Shown here: one piece after another, positions 26,313 to 35,722 of the stretch
Layout: every line of letters begins with the position of its first letter
How positions within the stretch are numbered: position 1 is the first letter of the stretch
Assembly: GCF_028464065.1 (NCBI RefSeq)
Contig: NZ_CP116808.1
Coordinates: 1,615,001 to 1,679,000 of the forward strand
DNA length: 64,000 nucleotides
Direction of reading: 5' to 3'
Origin: Saprospira sp. CCB-QB6
GTDB taxonomy: Bacteria > Bacteroidota > Bacteroidia > Chitinophagales > Saprospiraceae
The notes under the pieces: model-generated
What the model saw: only the letters and a program-made list of their open reading frames with translations
The model's database searches: none
What the model was told of the DNA's origin: nothing
Program-made: the position numbers and the translations under genes

Positions 26313-28868
26313 ATGCGTTATAATAAATCCTTTCTTCTATTACTTTTATTTAGCCTTTTGGGGACTGGCCTAATGGCCCAGAAGGGAAAATTGCGTAAGG
26401 CGAAACGCCTGATGGAGGACTATAATTATCAGGGGGCCATTGATGTCTATCTAAAAGTATTGGAGAATTATGATGAAGCGGAGGCTAAACTAAATATTGC
26501 CGAATGTTACCGTATGCTCCGCAATTCTGATGAGATGGAGTACTGGTATGGGCAGGTATCTTTGATGCCTCAGGCCCCACCAATTACTTTGCTTTATTAT
26601 GCGCAGGCCCTACAGATGAATGGGAAATGCCAAAAGGCGACCCAATGGGTGCGAGAATACCTCAAACTCATGCCCGATGATACCCGCGCACGCTTTTTAG
26701 AAAAGGGTTGTGAGGAGTCTATGGTGGAAAACTTACGGGCTGCGGGGGATCTGTACGACCTAGAACCTCGTCCAGAATTGAGCAGTAATGCCGATGATTT
26801 TTCGCCTGTTTTGTATAAGGATGGGGAAAAGGAAAGAGTAATTATTAGCTCGACTCGTGATCGGGTAAAGTCTAAGTTTCCAACCAAAATTGTAGAAGAT
26901 AAATGGACCGAAGACGGCTTTGCTCAACTCTTCGATTTTGAATTGACGCTTAAAGACGAGAAGAAATATATTTACGATTATGGCGATGCCGAAAAGTACG
27001 CTAAGAAAATTCGTAAAACGCCCCGACATATTGGCCCAATTACCTTTAATGCCGACCAAACTCAGGCTTATTTCTCAGCAACAGACCTAGACGGTAAGGC
27101 TGGAAATGAAGATGGCGTGCTCCGCCAAAAAATCTATTTGGTCAATAAAAAAGGGGACAAATGGGATAAACCCGAAGGCGTGGTCTTCAACGATGAGGGC
27201 TATAATGTGATGCACCCCTCTTTGTCTAAGGATGGAACGATGCTCTTCTTTGCCTCGGATATGCCTGGGGGATTTGGGGGCTTAGACCTCTATGCCTCTT
27301 ATATGGAAGGTGGCCGCTGGTCGGTTCCCGTTAACTTGGGCCCCACCGTAAATACAGAAGGCGATGAGGCTTTTCCCTTTGCTCATGGCGAGGGCGTAAA
27401 CATGACCCTCTATTTTGCCTCTAATGGTTTGGTGGGTCTTGGTGGACTAGATATTTATAAGGTGACCGAAAGCTATGGTGCTTGGCTAGACCCAGTCAAC
27501 CTCGGCTATCCAATCAATAGTAATAAGGATGATTTCTCGATTACGATGAATGAAACCAAAACCTATGGACTAATCGCTTCTAATCGAGATAATAGCGAAG
27601 GCCAAGGCGATGAGGGCGTAGGCGACCAAATTTATAGCTTTACTAAACTTTCGGTTTCTGTAGAAGTCATCGTTTTTGATAAAACAACCGAAATGCCCAT
27701 TGAAGGGGCTACCGTTTATACCGCTTGTAGCTCTGTAGATAGCTATACCACCAACCGAGATGGTAAAGCCTTTTTGGAAGTAGGGCTCGATAATCCCTGC
27801 GATTTTGCCGCAGAAATGCTCAATTATCGCCCGAATAACGTTCGAACAAAAGCTACAGAAATCAAACCCGGCCAAACGGTCGTGATCCAAATTCCCTTAG
27901 ACCTTGAAAGAGTATTTGATGTAGGAGGTACCGTAATCGATGGCTATTCTGAACAACCTTTAGGAAATGCTTTGGTCCGCCTAAAATCAGATTGCGAAGG
28001 AACAATCAATGAGTTGTCTACCCTAACCGATGAAACAGGCTATTATGAATTCCTCGAAATCAATGAGGATTGCGACTATCAACTGATTGTCTCTAAAGAT
28101 GGCTATACCAAATCTTCTTCTACCTTCACCACCAGAAATATCGGTAAAGGAGATGAAGCCATTGAAGTCGATTTGGCCATTAACTGCCTACCAGGTACCG
28201 CAGATTGCCCCGACCAAAAGAAGTTTCCCGAAGATTGCTTGCCCACAGGTAACCAAGACGAAAATGGTTATGATGAATGTGAGGACCAAGAAGGCAACAA
28301 GAACTACATTGATGTCAATGGCAATAAAATCTATATGGTCACCCCAGAAGGCGATACGATCTGGTTCCAACGCCCAGAAGGCGTACCCGAAATCGTACAC
28401 ATTTTCTACGATTTTAATAGAGCAAATATCCGCCCCGATGCTCGTCCTGGCCTAGATTCTTTGGTGGCATTTCTCGAAATGTTCCCCCAAGCTTCTGTTC
28501 GCTTTACCTCTCATACCGATGCCCGTGGGAAAAAGCGCTATAATAAGCGCCTATCTCGCCGCCGAGCTGAGTCTGTGGTCCGCTACCTGATCGCTAAAGG
28601 AATTGCCAAAAAACGCCTGAAAGCAGAAGGAATGGGCGAAACGGTAATGCTCAACGATTGCTATGACGGCATCCCCTGTACCGAAGAAGAACATCAGGAA
28701 AACCGCCGTACAGAGTTTACAATTATTGACTGGAAAGAAGACGGCACCGAGCTGAAATCACTCAAACGCATGGATGGTATTAGTATCGATCCCTGCCGCG
28801 ATTGCCCCGAAGCTCCCGCTGTAGAAGATGAAGAAAGCCTAGATGAGTCTACTTCTAGTACCAACTAA
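26313..28868 (+). CDS. PorE-like OmpA-family protein (TPR, PD40 propeller, CarboxypepD-like, OmpA)
   Basis: Start at ATG 26313, because the 48 residues of upstream open frame are encoded by R1. The 851-residue protein has a signal peptide, a helical TPR-like region (about 20-140) and PD40-type propeller repeats (about 170-430, e.g. DGTMLFFASDMPGG). Carboxypeptidase-regulatory-like beta domains follow (about 450-640), then an OmpA C-terminal domain (about 695-800, DFNRANIRPDA and SHTDARGKKRYN) expected to bind peptidoglycan. This order is that of T9SS PorE. It may tether the adjacent PorP/SprF barrel to the cell wall. Confidence 0.9.
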   Translation: MRYNKSFLLLLLFSLLGTGLMAQKGKLRKAKRLMEDYNYQGAIDVYLKVLENYDEAEAKLNIAECYRMLRNSDEMEYWYGQVSLMPQAPPITLLYYAQALQMNGKCQKATQWVREYLKLMPDDTRARFLEKGCEESMVENLRAAGDLYDLEPRPELSSNADDFSPVLYKDGEKERVIISSTRDRVKSKFPTKIVEDKWTEDGFAQLFDFELTLKDEKKYIYDYGDAEKYAKKIRKTPRHIGPITFNADQTQAYFSATDLDGKAGNEDGVLRQKIYLVNKKGDKWDKPEGVVFNDEGYNVMHPSLSKDGTMLFFASDMPGGFGGLDLYASYMEGGRWSVPVNLGPTVNTEGDEAFPFAHGEGVNMTLYFASNGLVGLGGLDIYKVTESYGAWLDPVNLGYPINSNKDDFSITMNETKTYGLIASNRDNSEGQGDEGVGDQIYSFTKLSVSVEVIVFDKTTEMPIEGATVYTACSSVDSYTTNRDGKAFLEVGLDNPCDFAAEMLNYRPNNVRTKATEIKPGQTVVIQIPLDLERVFDVGGTVIDGYSEQPLGNALVRLKSDCEGTINELSTLTDETGYYEFLEINEDCDYQLIVSKDGYTKSSSTFTTRNIGKGDEAIEVDLAINCLPGTADCPDQKKFPEDCLPTGNQDENGYDECEDQEGNKNYIDVNGNKIYMVTPEGDTIWFQRPEGVPEIVHIFYDFNRANIRPDARPGLDSLVAFLEMFPQASVRFTSHTDARGKKRYNKRLSRRRAESVVRYLIAKGIAKKRLKAEGMGETVMLNDCYDGIPCTEEEHQENRRTEFTIIDWKEDGTELKSLKRMDGISIDPCRDCPEAPAVEDEESLDESTSSTN

Positions 28869-28879
28869 ATGAACAAAAT

Positions 28880-28916
28880 AAAAAGGACCACTTTCAATCA
28901 GAAAGTGGTCCTTTTT
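28880..28916. terminator. Bidirectional terminator between the PorE-like and CRP/FNR genes
   Basis: AAAAAGGACCACTTTC (28880-28895) pairs perfectly with GAAAGTGGTCCTTTTT (28901-28916). A/T runs on both sides serve both convergent genes. Confidence 0.92.
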
Positions 28917-28935
28917 CGTTGCTTTAAACTACCGC

Positions 28936-29607
28936 CTATTCACGGTTCCAATTCTCTAGCTCTTCAGGCTCTAACAACAAATCAATTCTGTTCCGCCCCA
29001 ATTTGAGCAATTTATTCCGCTCCAATTTCTTAAGCAAACGAGAAACCGCCTCCCTAGAAGCATTCAGCTCTCTAGCAATCTCCTGATGCGTAGTGCTCAA
29101 GCTATTCTGCCCCAACGAACGCGCCTTGCTCGCCAAATAACGCAACAAACGCTCATCCATCTTCAAAAAAGCAATATTGTCCAAGGCCGTAAATAACTCC
29201 TCAAAACGATTGTTGTAAGAAGTCATCACAAACTCTCGCCAACTGTGATACTGCCCCATCCAATCTTCCATCTTTTGCAAGGGAATAAAAATAATCTGAC
29301 TAGGCTCCTCCGTAATCGTCCGAATCTCACTTTTCCTGCGCATCATACAACAAGTAAAAGCCATCGCACAGGTATCGCCCCCATTCAGGTAATACAAAAA
29401 CAACTCGTTGCCGTCCTCCGATTGACGCAAAACTTTTACGCTGCCCTCAATCACCAAAGGCACATAGCGAATATAATCGCCATAATCCATCAACATCTCA
29501 TTGGCCTCAAAACTCTTTAAAGTCGAGGAGGCTACAATCTCATTTTGCAACTCTAATTCCGTCAGTAAAGGAAAAGATTTGCGTACCAAATGTGTGGTCA
29601 GTTCCAT
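28936..29607 (-). CDS. CRP/FNR-family transcriptional regulator
   Basis: The 223-residue protein has an N-terminal cyclic-nucleotide-binding-like barrel (about 20-130). A dimerisation helix and a C-terminal winged helix follow (about 165-215, with recognition helix ASREAVSRLLKKLE). There is no FNR-type N-terminal cysteine cluster. CTCCMM-like cysteines near residue 90 (FTCCMMRRK) could be redox sensitive. The targets cannot be read. R1 copy 10 lies 43 bp upstream of its start. Confidence 0.9.
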   Translation of the reverse strand: MELTTHLVRKSFPLLTELELQNEIVASSTLKSFEANEMLMDYGDYIRYVPLVIEGSVKVLRQSEDGNELFLYYLNGGDTCAMAFTCCMMRRKSEIRTITEEPSQIIFIPLQKMEDWMGQYHSWREFVMTSYNNRFEELFTALDNIAFLKMDERLLRYLASKARSLGQNSLSTTHQEIARELNASREAVSRLLKKLERNKLLKLGRNRIDLLLEPEELENWNRE

Positions 29608-29649
29608 ATTTTATAGGGATTTTTCAAAAGTGGATATGCTGTTGTTTTT

Positions 29650-29798
29650 GGGCCTCCGCAGCAAAGCTGCGGCGCTATGTTACAGGGCTCGCTATTACTT
29701 GCTTCGTTGCGTCAGCTCCCGTTGGTCGGGTCGCTCGGCCCTGCGGCGGCTTTGCCGCCTAGGTCTGGCCTGCGGCCACCCCTCCGCAGCGCTGGGCC
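29650..29798 (+). repeat. R1 repeat copy 10 (type A, expanded loop)
   Basis: Opens GGGCCTCCGCAGC with a CCGCAGCAAAGCTGCGG hairpin. It has the same roughly 35-bp loop expansion as copy 2 (ACTTGCTTCGTTGCGTCAGC) and ends GCGCTGGGCC. Confidence 0.83.
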
Positions 29799-29846
29799 GC
29801 TCAGCTGTTTTCTTTGCGCTTGGCCAATAGCTTCGGCCGCAAGTAC

Positions 29847-31637
29847 TTAAAAGCGATTCAAATAGCCAAAATGTATTTTGGCGTTGCGAAACAAAATAGC
29901 ATTTTCCCAATAGTTTCCCAAAGCATAACTAATCGCAAATATGCCTACTGGGGTTTCTAAGGCTAAGCCCGCCCCAAAAGCATAGGTGTTTCGCTGCTGG
30001 CTAGCCTGTTCAAATTGGGCCAAATCACCAAATAAATAGGTGTAGCTATTTTGGCCCAAAATATAACGGACTTCCACACTTACTAAGTGATAATTCTCAC
30101 TTAAGATGCTTTGTTCATCAAATGCCCGCAAGAGCTGCTGCCCCCCTAAACGAAATAACTCATTGTCGTACTTCTGAGCAGGCCCCAAAATATAGCCCAT
30201 CCGATAACGCCCCATTACACTAAGCTGCCCCAATATCGGCTGATAATACTGCAAATCGGTCTCTATCTGATATTGGGCTGCCGTACTAGCAGTATCATAG
30301 AGTTGCCCAAAATCAAAGTCCAAATCCGCTGGGTCCTTTAAATTCAATATGGCCGAATTGGGCCGAATACTTTTCTGCCCCAAACTCCCTGTCAAGCCTA
30401 AGATAAATCCCCGCCTAGGATTCCAACGATAATCTACCCGCCTTAAATGATAATCTAAGCCCAACATATTCTGCCGACTATCAACCAAGCTGGGCAACTG
30501 CCGATTCTGCAAAACCGTTAAGGTATCCATTTGCTGCACAGTTGTAGTACTATTTTTCCAAAAAGCAGTCAGCTCTTGGTTCCCATCAAAAAGATAACTA
30601 AGGCCCAATTGACTAATGATGTCGATATAAGTGCTATCTCTCCGATAAATGGAAAAGTCGCCCTCTAAACCCAAAGGCGTTTTAAAGATATAAGGCGCCG
30701 AATAGACCAAGTTCAATTCCGAACGGCCCGTCTCAAATTGTTGCCATTTGCCCGCAATCTGCTGCCCCCGCCCAAAGGGATTTAAGAGCTCTATATCTAC
30801 CTGCCCCGTAAATTTAAAGCGAGGAGCAGGAGGAATTGCATTGTCATTGGGCAAAACCCCAAAGATCACATCAAAGCGGCTGGCATTTTTCTTCTGCACA
30901 AATAAGATGGGCTTGGCCAAATTCCCCTCAAATAGAATGTAGGGATCGGCAGAAAGGGCCAAAAAGGGGAGCTCCGCTACCCGCTTGCGAATAGTCTGTA
31001 TTTTCCGCTCATCATATAAATCTCCTTTTTTTAGGCCCAAATAACGAGACAAAAACCCTTTGCGAATGGGGATTGGCCCTTTCTTCTTTCCCTTTTGCCG
31101 AATATCTAAACTATCTAAGCGAATCAATGGCCCTTGGTCCAATAGTAGCTGAGCCGAAATATTCTGCCCCTCTATCTTGTCTAGCTGCCAATGCGTTTGC
31201 GCAAAGGGATAACCATGGCGCTCGGCATATTCTAATAAGGCCAATTCTAAATCAGAGATTTGCTCCATAGAAAAAGCCTGCCCTTCCAAATCCCAATATT
31301 TTGGCCCCAAGGCCGCCAACTGATAAGGCGAAATACTATCTAGGGCCAACTGCTCTAAGCGATAGACAGGTCCCAAGATAACGGGCACAACATAAGCCTG
31401 ACTATCCAACTGCCTAGGCGGCCCCAACTCAGCAGCCAAATACCCCAACTGATGTAGCCTTGCCAATTGTTTGGGCCAGTATTGCTGCAAGGCCGCAGCC
31501 GTTAAGCCCTGAGGTTCAGCCTCTTTCTTGAGCCAACGCTTAGGCAAACTATCCAAAGGAAAGGCTAAAGAAAACTGCTGCCCATAAACAACAACAGTAG
31601 ATAATAAGCAAACTAAAAATATAAGCAAAGAAGGCAT
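29847..31637 (-). CDS. Omp85/BamA-superfamily outer-membrane protein
   Basis: Start chosen at ATG 31637, which begins a clear signal peptide (MPSLLIFLVCLLSTVVVYGQ). The roughly 596-residue protein has a periplasmic region with POTRA-like strands (about 30-240). A C-terminal 16-strand-type barrel follows, ending in an aromatic strand (IHFGYLNRF). The FRLGGQQLLRAFDEQS segment resembles the conserved Omp85 loop (VRGY-like). It is shorter than BamA and has fewer POTRAs, so it is better seen as a TamA/ShlB-like paralogue than as BamA itself. Its partner or cargo is unknown. Confidence 0.8.
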   Translation of the reverse strand: MPSLLIFLVCLLSTVVVYGQQFSLAFPLDSLPKRWLKKEAEPQGLTAAALQQYWPKQLARLHQLGYLAAELGPPRQLDSQAYVVPVILGPVYRLEQLALDSISPYQLAALGPKYWDLEGQAFSMEQISDLELALLEYAERHGYPFAQTHWQLDKIEGQNISAQLLLDQGPLIRLDSLDIRQKGKKKGPIPIRKGFLSRYLGLKKGDLYDERKIQTIRKRVAELPFLALSADPYILFEGNLAKPILFVQKKNASRFDVIFGVLPNDNAIPPAPRFKFTGQVDIELLNPFGRGQQIAGKWQQFETGRSELNLVYSAPYIFKTPLGLEGDFSIYRRDSTYIDIISQLGLSYLFDGNQELTAFWKNSTTTVQQMDTLTVLQNRQLPSLVDSRQNMLGLDYHLRRVDYRWNPRRGFILGLTGSLGQKSIRPNSAILNLKDPADLDFDFGQLYDTASTAAQYQIETDLQYYQPILGQLSVMGRYRMGYILGPAQKYDNELFRLGGQQLLRAFDEQSILSENYHLVSVEVRYILGQNSYTYLFGDLAQFEQASQQRNTYAFGAGLALETPVGIFAISYALGNYWENAILFRNAKIHFGYLNRF

Positions 31638-31707
31638 AGACAAAGCTATTTTGGGAACTGTTCTGTATGAGCCCTTAAATTCATCTGGCTCTCCCAACCA
31701 GCATTAT

Positions 31708-31840
31708 GGCTGAGGGATGGTAGGGGGTGGCCGAAGGCCAGACCAAGCTTTTGAGCAAAGCGAAAAAGCGCAGGGCCGAGCGAACAGCGAGCCCCCGCAC
31801 AGCCCGACCCGAAGGCCCAAAGGGCCGTAGGGGCAGCCCC
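31708..31840 (-). repeat. R1 repeat copy 11 (type B)
   Basis: On the minus strand it opens GGGGCTGCCCCTACGGCCC, contains a long AT-rich third hairpin and ends CCCTCAGCC. It lies between the divergent Omp85 and sdaA genes. Confidence 0.83.
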
Positions 31841-31936
31841 AAATAAATAATAACAAAACTTTTAAGCGATTTAAAGTAGGGGGCTTAGGCGAATTGAAAA
31901 CTAGTTGTAATTTAGTCCGCACAGAAAACAACAACT

Positions 31937-33385
31937 ATGCAAGAGGATTCATTAAGCGTTTTTGATATGTTTAAGGTGGGCGTTGGCCCCTCGAGCTCGC
32001 ATACGCTGGGCCCATGGAATGCCATGCTGCACTTTATTCACAAACGACTTGGGGCCGAGAATTGGCCAAAGGTAAAACAAATTCGGCTAGAGCTTTATGG
32101 CTCTTTGGCCAAAACGGGTATTGGGCACGGGACCGATATTGCGGTGCTGATGGGCCTGCTCAATGAGGACCCCAAAACGACGGATACCGATTTAATTGGG
32201 GCCCGCATTCAAGATATTAAGGCTGGCCAACGGATTTTGCTGGGCGGCCAAATAAAGGTCCCTTTTTGCTATGAACAGGATCTGCAGTTTTGGCCCGAAA
32301 ACCTGCCTTATCATCCCAATGGCATGAAGGTAAAAGCCTTTTTGGCCGATAAAATAATTGAAGAAACTTACTACTCCGTAGGCGGTGGCTTTATTGAATG
32401 GGCCTCGGCTCTAGACCATCCGCATATTCAGGAGGAACAGGATTTTCCAGAGCTGGTCACCAGCTATTCGGTCCGCAAAGCCAAGGATATTCTCAATTAT
32501 TGCCAAGCTATGGATGGCGCCTCGATTAGCCAGTTTGTCTTGGAAAGAGAGAAGCAATGGCGACCCGCCGAAAGCAGCCTGTTGCAAGCTTGGGAGATCT
32601 GGGAGGTCATGAAGGCCTGTGTCTATAAAGGTTGCCACCAAACTGGGATTTTGCCTGGAGGCCTGCAGGTGCACCGCCGCGCCAACCGCATGATGCAACG
32701 CCTATTGGGCGAAAACGCTAGTTATAGCAATGTCCAAGAATGGATCGGCCTGATTCGAGGGAAACAACATGCTCATCAAGATATTTTTAAGTGGGTCAGT
32801 TGCTTTGCCCTCTCCGCCAATGAGGAAAATGCGGCCTTTGGCCGAGTGGTTACGGCCCCTACCAATGGGGCTTCTGGCGTGATTCCCGCCGTGCTGATGT
32901 ACTATATCTGCTTTGCCGATAACTTTAAGAAGGAGAATATCGCTCGCTTTCTCCTAACGGCTGGACAGGTAGGGGTTTTGTTCAAAATCAATGCGACCAT
33001 TTCTGCGGCTATGGGCGGCTGTCAAGCCGAAATTGGAGTCTCCTCGGCTATGGCCGCCGCTGCCCTGACCGAATGTCTGGGCGGTAGCTATGAGCAGGCC
33101 CTAATCGCTGCCGAAATTGCTATGGAACACCATCTGGGCCTCACCTGTGATCCTATTGGGGGGCTGGTCCAAATTCCTTGTATCGAGCGCAATAGCATGG
33201 GGGCCATTAAGGCGATCAATGCGGCCTATTTGGCCCTAGAAACAGAGCCAGGCCAAGCTAGAGTGGCCCTAGATGAGGTCATTTTGGCTATGTGGGAAAC
33301 CGCTCAAGATATGAACTTTAAGTATAAGGAAACTGCAGAGGGCGGGCTGGCTGTACAAGTGCCAATCGGCCTTTCAGAATGTTAG
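31937..33385 (+). CDS. sdaA: L-serine ammonia-lyase (iron-sulfur, single chain)
   Basis: The 482-residue protein fuses the beta domain ([15 protein letters not shown], about 13-27) and the catalytic alpha domain. Cysteines in [15 protein letters not shown] and IPCIERN are placed to hold the oxygen-sensitive [4Fe-4S] cluster. It converts L-serine to pyruvate and ammonia. The length matches Escherichia coli SdaA/SdaB. R1 copy 12 follows within 12 bp of the stop. Confidence 0.95.
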   Translation: MQEDSLSVFDMFKVGVGPSSSHTLGPWNAMLHFIHKRLGAENWPKVKQIRLELYGSLAKTGIGHGTDIAVLMGLLNEDPKTTDTDLIGARIQDIKAGQRILLGGQIKVPFCYEQDLQFWPENLPYHPNGMKVKAFLADKIIEETYYSVGGGFIEWASALDHPHIQEEQDFPELVTSYSVRKAKDILNYCQAMDGASISQFVLEREKQWRPAESSLLQAWEIWEVMKACVYKGCHQTGILPGGLQVHRRANRMMQRLLGENASYSNVQEWIGLIRGKQHAHQDIFKWVSCFALSANEENAAFGRVVTAPTNGASGVIPAVLMYYICFADNFKKENIARFLLTAGQVGVLFKINATISAAMGGCQAEIGVSSAMAAAALTECLGGSYEQALIAAEIAMEHHLGLTCDPIGGLVQIPCIERNSMGAIKAINAAYLALETEPGQARVALDEVILAMWETAQDMNFKYKETAEGGLAVQVPIGLSEC

Positions 33386-33396
33386 GAGGATGATTA

Positions 33397-33523
33397 GGGG
33401 CTGCCCCTACGGCCCTTTGGGCCTGCGGGTCGGGCTGTATCGCAGCTCGCAGTTCGCTCGGCCCTGCGCCGCCTTCGGCGGCTGGGTCTGGCCCTTCGGG
33501 CCACTGCTGCCCATCCCTCAGCC
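33397..33523 (+). repeat. R1 repeat copy 12 (type B)
   Basis: Opens GGGGCTGCCCCTACGGCCC, contains GCCGCCTTCGGCGGC and GGCCCTTCGGGCC hairpins and ends CCCTCAGCC. It lies 3' of sdaA on the same strand. Confidence 0.85.
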
Positions 33524-33635
33524 GATTCGCTGGCCGAAGGCCAGCGCAGGCCGTTAGCCCTAGGTTATACGCTATAGGGGAGCATTGTAGCAAAGCAGTC
33601 CTATCTATTTTTGCTGTGTTCTAGAGGACTAAATG

Positions 33636-33671
33636 AGAGCGAAGACCTTGGGGGCTTGGCTCTTTTTTTTT
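33636..33671 (+). terminator. Probable terminator upstream of the 22-bp array
   Basis: AGAGC (33636-33640) and GCTCT (33659-33663), with an inner AAG/CTT helix, followed by nine or more Ts. It would stop sdaA transcripts before the array. Confidence 0.65.
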
Positions 33672-33718
33672 GTAAATTCTGGCTAGTAGGGCCTAAAATA
33701 AGGGGAAGGATTATCAGA

Positions 33719-34026
33719 GGTCCTCCTTAGGAGGTGCAGAGGTCCTCTTTAGGACTACTGTAGGTCCTCGCTAGCATCAAGAGAAGTCCTCGCTAGGGTT
33801 TCCTTAGGTCCTCCTGAGGACCTAAAGACCTCCTCCTGAGGATTAGGAGAAGTCCTCGCTAGGATTAAGGAAAGTCCTCAAGAGGATTTTCATTGGTCCT
33901 CTCGAGGACTAGTATAGGTCCTCGCTTGGGGGTGTAAGAATCCCCCTGAGGACTATGCGACCCCTACAGAGGGGTATGGGAACCCCTCTGTAGGGCTAGG
34001 AGAACCCCTCTCTGAGACCGCAAAGA
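33719..34026. repeat. 14-unit, 22-bp-period array of hairpin-forming units
   Basis: Fourteen contiguous units of exactly 22 bp (308 bp). Each has about 16 bp of imperfect palindrome and a 6-bp variable spacer. Examples: GGTCCTCCTGAGGACC (33807-33822), AGTCCTCAAGAGGATT (33873-33888), GGTCCTCTCGAGGACT (33895-33910) and ACCCCTACAGAGGGGT (33960-33975). Units 1-9 use GTCCTC/GAGGAC arms and units 12-14 use CCCCT/AGGGG arms. At the switch, unit 10 has a GGGGG right arm matching the CCCCC left arm of unit 11. The period is not a multiple of three and stops are frequent, so it is not coding. It lies between two terminator-like hairpins. Confidence 0.9.
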
Positions 34027-34057
34027 GGAGCAACTACCATAGTAGTTGCTCCTCTTT
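34022..34057. terminator. Strong hairpin between the array and the Lon-N gene
   Basis: AAAGAGGAGCAACTAC (34022-34037) pairs with GTAGTTGCTCCTCTTT (34042-34057). T-rich sequence follows on the plus strand, and a weaker one on the minus strand. Confidence 0.75.
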
Positions 34058-34079
34058 ATTATTTGGCCAAAGGGTTGAT

Positions 34080-34685
34080 TTAATTAAAGCAAAAGCCTTT
34101 ATAGACGGCTTTTTGTTGCATCAGTAACAGGCCCAACTGCTTGACTTCATAGCGGAGTAAGGCTTTACGGGCGGGGCTATTTGGGGGCAGTTGTAGATAA
34201 TTCAGCTTAGCGATATCTTGAATAGGGAGTTGAGCGAGGAGGTCAAATTCGCCCATATCCTTTTTAATAGTGAGGGGAAGGGCCAGAGGATATTGGGCTT
34301 TGAGTAAGCGAAGTTGTTGGATTAGCCAGTGGTCCTCTATGCGTAGATTTTGGGCATTAAGCACTTGAACCTGACCACCGGGATAGGGTTTATCTTGCCA
34401 TTTAGGTTCGTACTGAGCCAATTGGAAAAGGTCTACTACTTCTAGGTAGATATCGGCTCGGCCATCGGGATGAATCTTAAGGATAGATTTGAGGCGGGCC
34501 AGACAGCCTAATTGTCCAGTTTGTGGGGCCTCATCTATAGTACAAGGAATACCGATGAGTGGCTGCTCTCCTGTTTTTAGGTCCTCTAATAATTTGCGGT
34601 AGCGAGGCTCAAAAATATGGAGTTCGAGTAGTTCGCCAGGCAGTTTGATTAAGGGGAGGGGGAAGAGTGGCAGCGCTTTAAGCAT
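34080..34685 (-). CDS. Lon N-terminal (substrate-binding) domain protein
   Basis: This 201-residue stand-alone LonN/PUA-like domain opens LPLFPLPLIKLPGELLELHIFEPRYRKLL and continues with the family's IGIP and GCLARL strands. It has no ATPase or protease part. Such proteins are common in bacteria, but their targets are not defined; substrate recognition is inferred from the Lon homology. The 22-bp array lies beyond its stop. Confidence 0.88.
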   Translation of the reverse strand: MLKALPLFPLPLIKLPGELLELHIFEPRYRKLLEDLKTGEQPLIGIPCTIDEAPQTGQLGCLARLKSILKIHPDGRADIYLEVVDLFQLAQYEPKWQDKPYPGGQVQVLNAQNLRIEDHWLIQQLRLLKAQYPLALPLTIKKDMGEFDLLAQLPIQDIAKLNYLQLPPNSPARKALLRYEVKQLGLLLMQQKAVYKGFCFN

Positions 34686-34802
34686 AGGCAGTTTTATTTA
34701 TAGTAACAGATGAAAGATAAAAACTGTTGATGGCTATTTTAGTGATTTAGGAGGAGTAGGGATAAAAAAAGGGCAGCCCAGCTAAAACATAACTGTTGAG
34801 TA

Positions 34803-34929
34803 GCCCAGCGATCTGAAGGGGTGGCCGTAGGTCAGACCGAGCCAGCAGAGCTGGCGACAACAAGGCTGAAAGCCGCAGTTCGATGACTGAAGGGAGTAAC
34901 CACCGCAACATTATATTCAGCGGTGGCCC
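34803..34929 (-). repeat. R1 repeat copy 13 (D module, shortened)
   Basis: On the minus strand: a D-type start (GTTACTCCCTTCAGTCATCG), a GGCTTTCAGCC hairpin, then directly CCAGCTCTGCTGG and GACCTACGGCC. The usual GGGCTCGC...CGGCCC segment is absent. It lies 18 bp 3' of the metallo-beta-lactamase-fold gene on its coding strand. Confidence 0.75.
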
Positions 34930-34946
34930 AAAAAGAAAAACTAATT

Positions 34947-35711
34947 TTAATCCACTTCAATTTCTAGCCCGTCATAGGCAAAGCGAATATGTTTGGGCAG
35001 AGGGGCTTCCTGCTCTTCATGTAGGCCCATATTATGGCTGATGTGTGTGATAAAGGCTCTTTTTGGAGCGATGCGTTTAATCTCTTCTAGGGCTTGGGCC
35101 AGCGTAATATGAGAATAATGTTCTTCGTGGTGCAGGGCACTAATGACCAAAGTATCGAGTCCCTGCAAATAGGTGTATTGGTCCTCAGACATAGCCTTAA
35201 AATCGGTCAGATAAGCAAAATTGCCGATGCGGTAGCCCATCACGGGCAGGCGGCCGTGGCTATATTCCACGGGCATCCAATCTAGGCCGATCAGTGAAAA
35301 AGGCTGATTTTTTTCTACTGTTTGCAAGAGGACCTTGGGCACACCGGGATAATCGGCGGCAAAAATGTAGGCAAAGCTCTCTTTGAGGGCCTTTTGGACG
35401 CGGGTCGTGGCATAGAGCGGCATATCCATTTCATGTCGAAAATTAAAGGGGCGGACATCATCTAGGCCAGCCACATGATCTCGGTGTTCATGCGTAATGA
35501 CGAGAGCCTCGATTCGGTCTACGTTAGCGGCCAGCATTTGAGCTCTAAAATCGGGGCCGCTATCAATGACCACTGCTTGGCCCTGATGTTCTATCAGGAT
35601 AGAAACTCGCAGGCGTTGATTTCGGGGATCTTTGGATTGGCAAACCTCGCAATCGCAGCCAATTACTGGAATGCCTTGAGAGGTTCCCGTTCCTAAAAAT
35701 CGAATTTTCAT
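34947..35711 (-). CDS. Metallo-beta-lactamase-fold hydrolase (PhnP-like)
   Basis: The 254-residue protein opens GTGTSQGIPVIGCDCEVC, with the cysteine-rich turn found in PhnP-like phosphodiesterases. The metal motif HEHRDHVAGLDD (about 74-85) follows, with further histidines in HHEEHYSH and THISH near the C terminus. PhnP cleaves phosphoribosyl cyclic phosphate, but no phn genes are nearby, so the substrate is open. It starts 11 bp after the T9SS cargo gene stops. Confidence 0.87.
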   Translation of the reverse strand: MKIRFLGTGTSQGIPVIGCDCEVCQSKDPRNQRLRVSILIEHQGQAVVIDSGPDFRAQMLAANVDRIEALVITHEHRDHVAGLDDVRPFNFRHEMDMPLYATTRVQKALKESFAYIFAADYPGVPKVLLQTVEKNQPFSLIGLDWMPVEYSHGRLPVMGYRIGNFAYLTDFKAMSEDQYTYLQGLDTLVISALHHEEHYSHITLAQALEEIKRIAPKRAFITHISHNMGLHEEQEAPLPKHIRFAYDGLEIEVD

Positions 35712-35722
35712 AGTTTATAGCT

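Noticed and set aside
31937-32010. Possible promoter box TAATTTAG upstream of sdaA
   Set aside because: It differs from TAnnTTTG at the last base and has no -33 partner; not listed.
33719-34026. CRISPR array
   Set aside because: The repeats are not identical, spacers are only 6 bp, and no cas genes are present.
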